A DNA stretch of 8,191 nt from JBFLVN01 sp040758475 (lineage in GTDB: Bacteria > JAGRBM01), in contig JBFLVN010000167.1 of assembly GCA_040758475.1 (NCBI GenBank), positions 1 through 8,191 of the forward strand. Reading direction: 5' to 3'. The notes under the pieces are model-generated. The model was not told the DNA's origin. It did not search any database and was given only the letters and a program-made list of their open reading frames with translations. The translations under genes were made by a program, and so were the position numbers. Below, piece by piece: positions 1 through 5,690 of the stretch (positions within the stretch are counted from its first letter, which is position 1; the number at the start of each line of letters is the position of its first letter).

Positions 1-29
1 AAAAGAAACCGGCCGAGAAGAAAAAGTAA
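1..29 (+). CDS. C-terminal tail of a gene cut by the window edge, probably ribosomal protein L25/Ctc
   Basis: Reading back from the TAA at 27-29, the last codons (from position 3) give KKPAEKKK. A short lysine/alanine/glutamate-rich tail like this is typical of the Ctc-type 50S ribosomal protein L25, which binds 5S rRNA. The stop lies 12 bp before the pth start, and L25 directly upstream of pth is a common bacterial gene order. Only eight residues are visible, so the identification rests on composition and neighbourhood. Any protein with a lysine-rich tail would look the same. Confidence 0.5.
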
Positions 30-41
30 TCCCCCGCTTCC

Positions 42-656
42 GTGCCGGGTTCCTTCAAGCTCGTTGTGGGCCTCGGAAATCCCGGCGCCCGGTACCGCGC
101 CACCCGCCACAACGCGGGTTTCTGGGTGGTGGACTGCCTTGCCGCCCTCTGGCAGGTGAAGCTCAAGGCCGGGCGCTGGCAGGGGCTCGAAGCCCGCGCC
201 GAGCCGGCTGGCATGGGGCAGGTTCTCCTCCTCGAACCGCAGACCTACATGAACGAGAGTGGACGCTCCATCGCCCCGCTCGCCCGGATGCACAAGCTTG
301 CGCCCGAAGACGTGATCGTTGTACACGACGACCTCGATCTGGTGCCCGGCCGGATTCAAGTGAAACGGGGCGGCTCCTCGGGCGGGCACAACGGCCTCAA
401 GTCCATCGAGCAGGAATGGGGGGAGACGGACTATTACCGGGTCCGGGTGGGGATCGGCCGCCCTCCGCGCGGCACGGACGTGGTTAATTACGTCCTGGGC
501 CGCCCTCCCGACGCGGAGTGGAAGCGGATCGAACAGGCGGTCATCCGCGCCACCCACGCGATTGAAAAACTTCTGCGCGAGGGACTTGAATCCGTCCAGC
601 AAGAGTTTAACAAGAAGGCGGGGTGGGGACCCCCCGACGGCCCGGCGGAAGCCTGA
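42..656 (+). CDS. pth: Peptidyl-tRNA hydrolase
   Basis: Cytoplasmic enzyme that cleaves the ester bond of peptidyl-tRNAs dropped by stalled ribosomes, recycling tRNA. At 204 aa it matches the usual family length of about 190-200. The N-terminal VGLGNPG strand (residues 9-15) carries N13, and TRHNAGF (21-27) carries the catalytic H23. TYMNESG (68-74) has the substrate-contacting N71, HDDLDL (95-100) has D96, and GGHNGLK (114-120) has N117. All keep the spacing of E. coli N10, H20, N68, D93 and N114. The start is a GTG. An in-frame stop at 27-29 leaves no earlier start, and the next GTG lies inside the first beta strand. No strong Shine-Dalgarno is visible, so translation is probably coupled to the upstream gene 12 bp away. 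The C-terminus (about 190-204) is a poorly conserved Gly/Pro-rich extension. Confidence 0.97.
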   Translation: MPGSFKLVVGLGNPGARYRATRHNAGFWVVDCLAALWQVKLKAGRWQGLEARAEPAGMGQVLLLEPQTYMNESGRSIAPLARMHKLAPEDVIVVHDDLDLVPGRIQVKRGGSSGGHNGLKSIEQEWGETDYYRVRVGIGRPPRGTDVVNYVLGRPPDAEWKRIEQAVIRATHAIEKLLREGLESVQQEFNKKAGWGPPDGPAEA

Positions 657-685
657 GTTACCCGGTCCCCGGCGGTTGAAACACC

Positions 686-1780
686 ATGGGATTTAAATGC
701 GGCATCGTAGGGCTTCCGAACGTGGGGAAGTCCACCCTTTTCAACGCGCTCACGAGCGCGAAAGCGGCGGCCGAGAACTACCCGTTCTGCACCATCGAGC
801 CCAACACGGGCGTCGTTCCCGTTCCCGATTCACGCCTCGACAAGCTTGCCCAGCTCGCCAAATCCGCCCAATTGCTTCCCGCCACGATGGAGTTCGTGGA
901 CATCGCGGGTCTCGTCCGCGGCGCGAGCAAGGGCGAAGGGCTTGGGAACCAGTTCCTCTCCCACATCCGAGAGACGGACGCCATCGCCCACGTCGTCCGC
1001 TGCTTCGAGGATGGAAATGTCACGCACGTCGAGGGAGGGGTCGATCCGCGCCGGGACATCGAGGTCATCGAGACGGAACTCATTCTGGCCGATCTGGATA
1101 CGGCCGCGAAAGTGGCCGACCGGGCCCGGAAAAACTCCAAATCGGGAGATAAGAAACTCAAGGCCGAGGCGGATTTCCTGGACGGCCTCGAAAAACACCT
1201 TTCGGCGGGAAAGCCCGGCCGGACATTTCCCGTCCCGGAGGCGGCCCTTGAGATTTTCCGTTCGTGCAATCTCCTGACGGCCAAGCCGGTCCTGTACGTA
1301 GCCAACGTGAGTGAGAAGGATGTCCTCACCGGGAACGCCCATACCCGCGCGGTCGAAGAAATGGCCCGAGCGGAAGGGGCGGAGGTCGTTCTCATTTGCG
1401 GAAAGATCGAAGCGGAAATATCGGAGCTTCCGGCCGCCGAAAGAGAGGTCTTTCTCAAGGATTTGGGACTCTCCGAGCCCGGTCTCAACCGCCTGATTCG
1501 CGCTGGGTACAAGCTCCTTGGGCTCATCAGTTACTTCACCATTGGACCCAAGGAAGCCCGCGCCTGGACGATCCGCCAGGGGACGCTCGCCCCTCAGGCG
1601 GCGGGGAAAATCCACGGGGATTTTGAAAAAGGATTCATCCGGGCCGAGGTGATTTCATACGAGGATTACGTCGCGGGCGGCGGCGAAGCGGGCGCCAAGG
1701 AAAAGGGAAAACTCCGCCTTGAAGGCAAGGACTACGTCGTTCGCGACGGCGACGTGATGCACTTCCGGTTCAATGTCTGA
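686..1780 (+). CDS. ychF: YchF/OLA1-family redox-regulated ATPase
   Basis: A universally conserved Obg-related P-loop ATPase that associates with ribosomes and is implicated in translation control and stress responses. The 364 aa length is typical of the family. The G1 P-loop GLPNVGKST is at residues 9-17, G3 is DIAG at 72-75 followed by LVRGASKGEGLGNQFL, and the G4 position reads NVSE at 207-210. That NxxE in place of the canonical NKxD is the family signature linked to ATP rather than GTP preference. A coiled-coil-like helical insertion lies around residues 125-180. The C-terminal TGS-like domain (about 277-364) includes the family-typical EARAWTIRQGTLAPQAAG and FEKGFIRAEVI. The gene starts 29 bp after pth, without a clear Shine-Dalgarno, and belongs to the same transcription unit. 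Confidence 0.97.
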   Translation: MGFKCGIVGLPNVGKSTLFNALTSAKAAAENYPFCTIEPNTGVVPVPDSRLDKLAQLAKSAQLLPATMEFVDIAGLVRGASKGEGLGNQFLSHIRETDAIAHVVRCFEDGNVTHVEGGVDPRRDIEVIETELILADLDTAAKVADRARKNSKSGDKKLKAEADFLDGLEKHLSAGKPGRTFPVPEAALEIFRSCNLLTAKPVLYVANVSEKDVLTGNAHTRAVEEMARAEGAEVVLICGKIEAEISELPAAEREVFLKDLGLSEPGLNRLIRAGYKLLGLISYFTIGPKEARAWTIRQGTLAPQAAGKIHGDFEKGFIRAEVISYEDYVAGGGEAGAKEKGKLRLEGKDYVVRDGDVMHFRFNV

Positions 1781-2714
1781 ACCTCCACCCCCAGCGCGGC
1801 CGAAAACGGCCCTTGGGCGCTCCGTGCGCCTCCTGGCCCCGGGGGAAGAAGCCCTGCTTGAATCCTTTCTCGCCGAACATTCCGACAGCACTATGCTTTT
1901 GCGCTCGAACCTCCGTTCCGGCGGGCTCCATTACGGGGGGCACACCTACCAGGCTGTCTACGCGGCCGCCGTGGAAGGAGAAGGAGAGGCGGCGCGGGTC
2001 GCGGGGGTCGCCGCCCATTGCTGGAACAATGTCCTTCTCATCCAGGCGGCCGATTCGCCGGGTCTTCTGGCAAGGGCGGCTCTGGAAGCCTCCGGCCGTC
2101 CAGTTGCCGGTATCCTGGGGCCTTGGTGGCAGGTTTTGGAAGCCCGGACGGCCCTTGGCCTTTCGACTGCTCCAGCGGCGAGCGAAGGGCGCGATTACCT
2201 CTATGCTTTGGACATTGAAAAACTCCGGGTTCCGGAAAAATTAACCCAACTCAAATACCGCCTCCCCTGGCCAGTGGACCTTCCGATCCTCACGCGCTGG
2301 CGGATTTCCTACTGCATCGAGACGCTTCATGTGAAGGACACACCGGAACTTCGGGCCCAGTGCGCCGCCGACGTCCAGCGGTTCCAGGAGGAGGGCACGC
2401 ACGTCCTCCTTCTCGATGGAGAGCGGCACGCGGCCTATTCAACTTTTCCGGCCCTGTTCCAGGGGATGTGTCAGGTGGGAGGCGTCTATGTTCCCAAGGA
2501 ACTCCGCGGGAAGGGTTATGGGAAGTGCGTGGTCGCTGGGCACCTCCTCCTGGCCAAGCAGACAGGCGTGCACCGTGCGATTTTGTATACGAGCGAGACC
2601 AATACGACGGCGCAGAAAGCCTACGAGTCCTTGGGATTCGAGATGGTGGGGGAATACTGCATGACCCTTTTCGCCGAGCCCCAAATGGCCAAGGCCGGGC
2701 CGCCGGTTTCTTGA
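1773..2714 (+). CDS. Two-part GNAT-family N-acetyltransferase, substrate unknown
   Basis: Probably an acetyl-CoA-dependent N-acyltransferase of 313 aa. The C-terminal part (about 215-300) is a clear GNAT fold: beta strand GGVYVPKELRG (236-246), the acetyl-CoA pyrophosphate-binding loop R245-G-K-G-Y-G250 (the R/Q-x-x-G-x-G/A motif A), then a helix, ILYTSETNTTAQKAYESLGFE (motif B) and a final strand. The first 200 residues resemble a diverged GNAT-like half without a recognisable acetyl-CoA loop, as in double-GNAT proteins where one half is degenerate. The ATG overlaps the last 8 bp of ychF, with no convincing Shine-Dalgarno, so translational coupling is likely. The acceptor could be a protein, an antibiotic-like amine or a metabolite; the sequence does not say. 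Possible tandem hairpins follow the stop. Confidence 0.85.
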   Translation: MSEPPPPARPKTALGRSVRLLAPGEEALLESFLAEHSDSTMLLRSNLRSGGLHYGGHTYQAVYAAAVEGEGEAARVAGVAAHCWNNVLLIQAADSPGLLARAALEASGRPVAGILGPWWQVLEARTALGLSTAPAASEGRDYLYALDIEKLRVPEKLTQLKYRLPWPVDLPILTRWRISYCIETLHVKDTPELRAQCAADVQRFQEEGTHVLLLDGERHAAYSTFPALFQGMCQVGGVYVPKELRGKGYGKCVVAGHLLLAKQTGVHRAILYTSETNTTAQKAYESLGFEMVGEYCMTLFAEPQMAKAGPPVS

Positions 2715-2717
2715 TTT

Positions 2718-2781
2718 GGCGGAGTAGGGGACTATCGCCTACGCTGCCTGACGCGCTCGTCAGTTTTCCCGGGCGCGGGAA
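2718..2781 (+). promoter_or_regulatory. Three tandem stem-loops forming the leader of the UbiB-like gene
   Basis: The GNAT-to-kinase gap is almost wholly self-complementary. Hairpin 1 pairs GGCGGAGTAGG (2718-2728) with CCTACGCTGCC (2738-2748): ten pairs, one of them G-T, one A/G mismatch and a 9-nt loop. Hairpin 2 pairs CTGACG (2748-2753) with CGTCAG (2758-2763) around a 4-nt loop and is followed by TTTT. Hairpin 3 pairs TTCCCG (2766-2771) with CGGGAA (2776-2781) around GGCG and ends 4 nt before the GTG at 2786. The pairing is read by hand. Function is inferred: partial terminator, attenuator, translation-gating leader or mRNA stabiliser. Confidence 0.45.
2748..2767 (+). terminator. Candidate weak intrinsic terminator after the GNAT gene
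   Basis: This is a perfect 6-bp stem (CTGACG/CGTCAG) with a CGCT loop followed immediately by TTTT. The stem is GC-rich enough, but a U-tract of only four followed by CCC makes termination likely partial. It would separate the ychF-GNAT transcripts from the kinase-oxidoreductase pair, or act as an attenuator. No convincing separate promoter for the kinase gene is visible between it and the start, which argues for read-through. Confidence 0.35.
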
Positions 2782-2785
2782 CCCC

Positions 2786-4141
2786 GTGAAGATCAAGTAT
2801 TTCTTCTATTCGGCCTTGCGGCTCATCGAGAGCTATCTCCTCGCCCTCCGCTATTTCTTTGTTTACTGGTGGTGGACCGCGGGGCGGATTCTTTTCGGCG
2901 CCCACAAGGATTCCTTCAACAAGGACGCTTTTACCCTGGGGGCTTGGTGCTTCAGGCGGATGCTCGAATCACTCGGCGCGACGTATGTGAAGATGGGTCA
3001 GATCATGTCCACCCGGCCCGACATTTTTCCTCCCTTCTTGATCGACGAACTCAAACTGCTTCAGGACCACGTGCCGCCCTTCGATTCGGCGCTTATCCCG
3101 GGGGAGTTCATCTTGGCTTTCGGAAAGAAACCTTCCGAAATCTTCGAGAAGTTCAACGAAACCCCTATCGCCTCCGCCTCCGTCGCTCAGGTTCACGAGG
3201 CCTATTTAAAGACCGGCGAGCGGGTGGCCGTGAAAATCCGCCGCCCCGGGATGAAGCAGAAGGTCGATTACGATCTCGCCGTCATGCGGATTTTCGCCAA
3301 ATCGATTTCTTTCATCCCGACGGTGGCCATCACGTCCCCCGTCGAATCGGTCGAGGAATTCGGAAAAGCCATCCAGGGGCAGCTCGACCTGCGGAACGAA
3401 GCCGAAAACAACCGCCGGTTCCAGGAGAAATTCAAGGGCAACGCCTTCGTGAGGTTCCCCAAGCTTTACGAGGATTACTGCTCCGAGAACATCCTCACCA
3501 TGGAATTCGTCGTGGGATACAAGGTGGAGGACGTGGGCAAGAGCAATTGTTCTCCGGAACTTCTCGCCCGCCACGGGCTCCACGCCATTTTCCAGATGAT
3601 TTACCGGGATGGGTTCGTCCACGCCGACCTGCATCCCGGGAACATTCTTTTCCAGGACGGGAACGTGGCCGTCTACCTGGACCTGGGCATGGTGGCCGAG
3701 CTTACCGACCACCACCGGGAGCGCTTTATCGAAGCGTTCATGGCCATGGCCAACAACGACGGAAAGACCGTCGCGCGCCTCATGGCGGATTATTCCCCCA
3801 CGCCGCACAAGATCAAGGATTGGGCAGCCTACGAGCGGGATGTGGCCGCCCACATTTCCCAGTACTTCTCGAAACCTTTGAACGAAATCGAAATATCCGT
3901 GGGCGTCGGCAAGATGGTGAACATTCTGCGAAAGCACCGCGTCCGGGTGGATGCTTCCTACACCGTGGTCAACGTCGCCCTTCTCGTAGCCGAGGGGATG
4001 GGCCGTAGGCTCTATCCCCAGATCAACCTGAACCAGGAACTCTATCCCTTCCTCTCCGAGCTCTTTCAGGAAATGATGCGCCGCCGAACGGCCAAGGCCG
4101 CCGCTTCCAAGGCGGTGGCATCTCCTCCACCAGCCAATTAA
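2786..4141 (+). CDS. AarF/ABC1/UbiB-type atypical protein-kinase-like ATPase
   Basis: UbiB/COQ8 relatives are membrane-associated atypical kinases with ATPase activity, linked to ubiquinone and isoprenoid-lipid metabolism. The 451-aa product shows the family motifs in order: KxGQ extension (YVKMGQ, K69-Q72), A-rich nucleotide loop (PIASASVAQVH, 127-137), VAVK lysine K150, the QLDLRNEAENNRRF helix, catalytic HADLHPGN (H279-N286) and metal-binding D299-L-G where DFG is usual. A very hydrophobic aromatic N-terminal helix (about 5-37, including WWW at 28-30) could anchor it. The C-terminus is an Ala/Lys-rich tail without the two transmembrane helices of E. coli UbiB. I chose GTG 2786 because homology begins there and hairpins fill the sequence upstream. 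The frame stays open further back, including TTG 2711, but upstream of that it is only a shadow of the GNAT gene. Its neighbour is an oxidoreductase. The exact substrate is unknown, so I do not call it ubiB. Confidence 0.92.
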   Translation: MKIKYFFYSALRLIESYLLALRYFFVYWWWTAGRILFGAHKDSFNKDAFTLGAWCFRRMLESLGATYVKMGQIMSTRPDIFPPFLIDELKLLQDHVPPFDSALIPGEFILAFGKKPSEIFEKFNETPIASASVAQVHEAYLKTGERVAVKIRRPGMKQKVDYDLAVMRIFAKSISFIPTVAITSPVESVEEFGKAIQGQLDLRNEAENNRRFQEKFKGNAFVRFPKLYEDYCSENILTMEFVVGYKVEDVGKSNCSPELLARHGLHAIFQMIYRDGFVHADLHPGNILFQDGNVAVYLDLGMVAELTDHHRERFIEAFMAMANNDGKTVARLMADYSPTPHKIKDWAAYERDVAAHISQYFSKPLNEIEISVGVGKMVNILRKHRVRVDASYTVVNVALLVAEGMGRRLYPQINLNQELYPFLSELFQEMMRRRTAKAAASKAVASPPPAN

Positions 4142-4150
4142 ATCTCCAGC

Positions 4151-4157
4151 GGAAGGG
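4151..4157 (+). promoter_or_regulatory. Shine-Dalgarno of the MDR oxidoreductase gene
   Basis: GGAAGGG lies six bases ahead of the ATG at 4164 and in the 22-bp gap after the kinase stop. It fixes the oxidoreductase start and shows that the gene is translated independently on a shared transcript. Confidence 0.65.
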
Positions 4158-4163
4158 TTTGCG

Positions 4164-5177
4164 ATGAAAGCCTTTGAGATTCAGGCCTGGGGCAGTGTTG
4201 AGAATTTAAAGCTCACGAGCCGCCCGGCGCCAACGCCCGGCCCGGGGCAGATACTCCTCCGCATCCGGGCCGCTTCGATCAACTTCCGCGACCACCTCAT
4301 GCTCTTGGGTTCTTACAACCCCAAGCAGCGTCTTCCGCTCATTCCCTTGGGGGATGGCGCGGGGGAGGTAACCGAAGTGGGCGCGGGCGTCACGCGCTTT
4401 AAGCCCGGAGACCGCGTGGCCGGCCTGTTCAACCAGCGGTGGATGGGCGGCCCCCCCACGCGGGAGCGCCTTCGGACCACCCTGGGCGGCCCGCTCGACG
4501 GGATGCTCGCGGAATATGCCGTCTTGCCCGAAGAGGGTGCCGTTTTTATTCCGGAGCATCTTTCTTTCGAAGAAGCAGCCGCTCTTCCGATCGCGGGCGT
4601 TACGGCATGGCGCGCGCTTGTTTCCTACGGGAGCCTCAAGGCCGGCGATATCGTGCTCGTCCAGGGCACAGGGGGCGTGTCGGTTTTCGCCCTTCAATTC
4701 GCCAAAGCCCACGGCGCCAGGGTCATCGTGACTTCGAGCAGTGACGAGAAGCTCGAACGCGCGCGGGCCCTGGGCGCCGATCACACGATCAACTACCGCA
4801 CGAAGCCGGATTGGGAACGCCTTGCTTGGGATTATTCCGGCGGCACGGGCGTAGACAACGTGATCGAAGTAGGTGGCGCCGGAACGTTCGAAAAGAGCCT
4901 CAAGTGCGTGCGGTCCGGCGGTCAGGTGAGCGTGATTGGCGTGCTTTCGGGCGTCGCCACGAATTTGAACGTCCTGCCGGTCCTCATGACGTCCATTCGG
5001 GTACAGGGGATCACGGTGGGCTCCCGGGATGATTTCGAAGCCATGAACAGAGCCATCTCCCAGGGAAGGCTCCGGCCCGTTCTCGATAAAACATATTCCT
5101 TCGAGGAAGCGCGCGAGGCTTACAAGTGCCTCGCCAGCGGCCAGCATTTCGGTAAAATCGCGATCCGGGTCAATTAA
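4164..5177 (+). CDS. Medium-chain (MDR) NAD(P)-dependent alcohol dehydrogenase/quinone oxidoreductase-like protein
   Basis: A cytosolic oxidoreductase of 337 aa. An N-terminal GroES-like domain (about 25-140) contains SINFRDHLMLLG and GDGAGEVTEVGAGVTRFKPGDRV. It is followed by a Rossmann domain with the nucleotide-binding G168-T-G-G-V172, then ALQFAKAHGARVIVTSSSDEKL and LGADHTINYR. The catalytic-zinc cysteine position in true alcohol dehydrogenases is occupied by the NFRD segment, and no structural-zinc cysteine cluster is present, so it is a zinc-independent member. The GGPLDGMLAEYAVLPEEG stretch and the overall pattern resemble the MDR7-type subgroup, whose substrates are mostly unassigned. 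The strong Shine-Dalgarno and 22-bp gap put it in an operon with the UbiB-like gene. A quinone or lipid-aldehyde substrate would suit that neighbour but is inference. The 3' end overlaps apaG tail-to-tail by 8 bp. Confidence 0.93.
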   Translation: MKAFEIQAWGSVENLKLTSRPAPTPGPGQILLRIRAASINFRDHLMLLGSYNPKQRLPLIPLGDGAGEVTEVGAGVTRFKPGDRVAGLFNQRWMGGPPTRERLRTTLGGPLDGMLAEYAVLPEEGAVFIPEHLSFEEAAALPIAGVTAWRALVSYGSLKAGDIVLVQGTGGVSVFALQFAKAHGARVIVTSSSDEKLERARALGADHTINYRTKPDWERLAWDYSGGTGVDNVIEVGGAGTFEKSLKCVRSGGQVSVIGVLSGVATNLNVLPVLMTSIRVQGITVGSRDDFEAMNRAISQGRLRPVLDKTYSFEEAREAYKCLASGQHFGKIAIRVN

Positions 5178-5559
5178 GGGCGTAGGGCTCGCTCAGCGTA
5201 AACGAAGCGATCTGGGCGTCGAAGGCGTCGCCTTCCGGGGTCGTCATCTGGTAGCTCCCGTGCATGGACCCGATGGGCGTGGAAAGGGGGCATCCCGAGG
5301 TGTATTCGAAGGATTGGCCCGGCGCGAGAACGGGCTGCTCACCCACGACCCCGGGGCCTTTCACTTCCCTCGTGCTCCCCGTCCCATCGGTGATGATCCA
5401 GTGGCGGCTCACAAGCTGGACGGTTTCCGTTCCTTCATTCGAAATCCGCACCGTGTAGAGGAAAAAAAAGTTGTTTTCCTTGGGGGCAGAGTGCTCCGCG
5501 GAATAGCGGGCCCTTACCTTTACACGGACGCCGCGGGTGATGGCTTCGGACGTGGACAC
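5170..5559 (-). CDS. apaG: ApaG-domain protein
   Basis: A small single-domain beta-sandwich protein (FNIII-like ApaG/DUF525 fold). E. coli ApaG has been linked genetically to Co2+/Mg2+ resistance, and the related domain occurs in eukaryotic F-box and PolDIP2 proteins; the biochemical role is unsettled. Visible family blocks are YTVRISNEG, VQLVSRHWIITDGTG, EVKGPGVVGEQPVLAPGQSFEYTSGCPLSTPIGSMHGSY and a hydrophobic C-terminal strand ending SEPYALN. The start is chosen as GTG 5559, giving 129 aa, close to the 125 aa of E. coli. AGGAG (5571-5567 on the minus strand) stands 7 nt before it. The longer GTG at 5586 would give 138 aa but has no Shine-Dalgarno and would lie almost at the predicted transcription start. 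A run of eight T's sits in the coding strand (5462-5469). Confidence 0.93.
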   Translation of the reverse strand: MSTSEAITRGVRVKVRARYSAEHSAPKENNFFFLYTVRISNEGTETVQLVSRHWIITDGTGSTREVKGPGVVGEQPVLAPGQSFEYTSGCPLSTPIGSMHGSYQMTTPEGDAFDAQIASFTLSEPYALN

Positions 5560-5566
5560 CGGGTCA

Positions 5567-5571
5567 CTCCT
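5567..5571 (-). promoter_or_regulatory. Shine-Dalgarno deciding the apaG start
   Basis: On the minus strand AGGAG is followed by TGACCCG (7 nt) and then GTG at 5559. This is the best ribosome-binding site upstream of the conserved ApaG region and favours the 129-aa protein over the 138-aa alternative. Confidence 0.6.
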
Positions 5572-5591
5572 GGGAAAAACGGTCACCTGGG

Positions 5592-5620
5592 AATTTAGTT
5601 TGTCGGGCGGCCGCGTCCAA
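5592..5620 (-). promoter_or_regulatory. Candidate sigma-70-like promoter for apaG
   Basis: On the minus strand TTGGAC (-35, 5620-5615), a 17-nt spacer and TAAATT (-10, 5597-5592) point to a start of transcription near 5585. That leaves a leader of about 26 nt carrying the AGGAG of the 5559 start. The hexamers match consensus only partly (3/6 and 4/6), so support comes mainly from spacing and position. Confidence 0.3.
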
Positions 5621-5650
5621 CGGGGTTAGTGCCTCGGCCGGGGCAGTGGA

Positions 5651-5679
5651 TTGGCCAAGGGCTTTCCCCGTGGTATAGG
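5651..5679 (+). promoter_or_regulatory. Candidate promoter for the dedA-family gene, with a dyad in the spacer
   Basis: TTGGCC (5651-5656), exactly 17 nt, then TATAGG (5674-5679), each 4/6 to the sigma-70 consensus. Transcription would start around 5686, only about 5 nt before the ATG at 5691, and no Shine-Dalgarno is visible, so the message may be nearly leaderless. The spacer holds an imperfect dyad (CCAAGGG 5655-5661 / CCCGTGG 5667-5673) that could be an operator. Confidence 0.35.
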
Positions 5680-5690
5680 CCGGGCCCTCT

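Noticed and set aside
778..1615. Two overlapping minus-strand open frames opposite ychF
   Set aside because: The ychF protein is conserved end to end, and both antisense translations are compositionally odd and featureless.
2360..2785. N-terminal extension of the UbiB-like frame back into the GNAT gene
   Set aside because: The frame is open, but its translation lacks any kinase similarity and lies out of frame under the well-conserved GNAT C-terminus. The remainder is the hairpin-rich gap. The GTG at 2786 marks the beginning of plausible protein.
3206..3937. Minus-strand open frame of 243 codons opposite the kinase gene
   Set aside because: It mirrors conserved kinase codons, is rich in His, Val and Gly, has no start signal, and matches no family I recognise.
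4206..5147. Long minus-strand open frame opposite the MDR gene (313 codons)
   Set aside because: It is a mirror frame of a clearly conserved gene in GC-rich DNA. Its translation shows no domain, no ribosome-binding site and a low-complexity composition.
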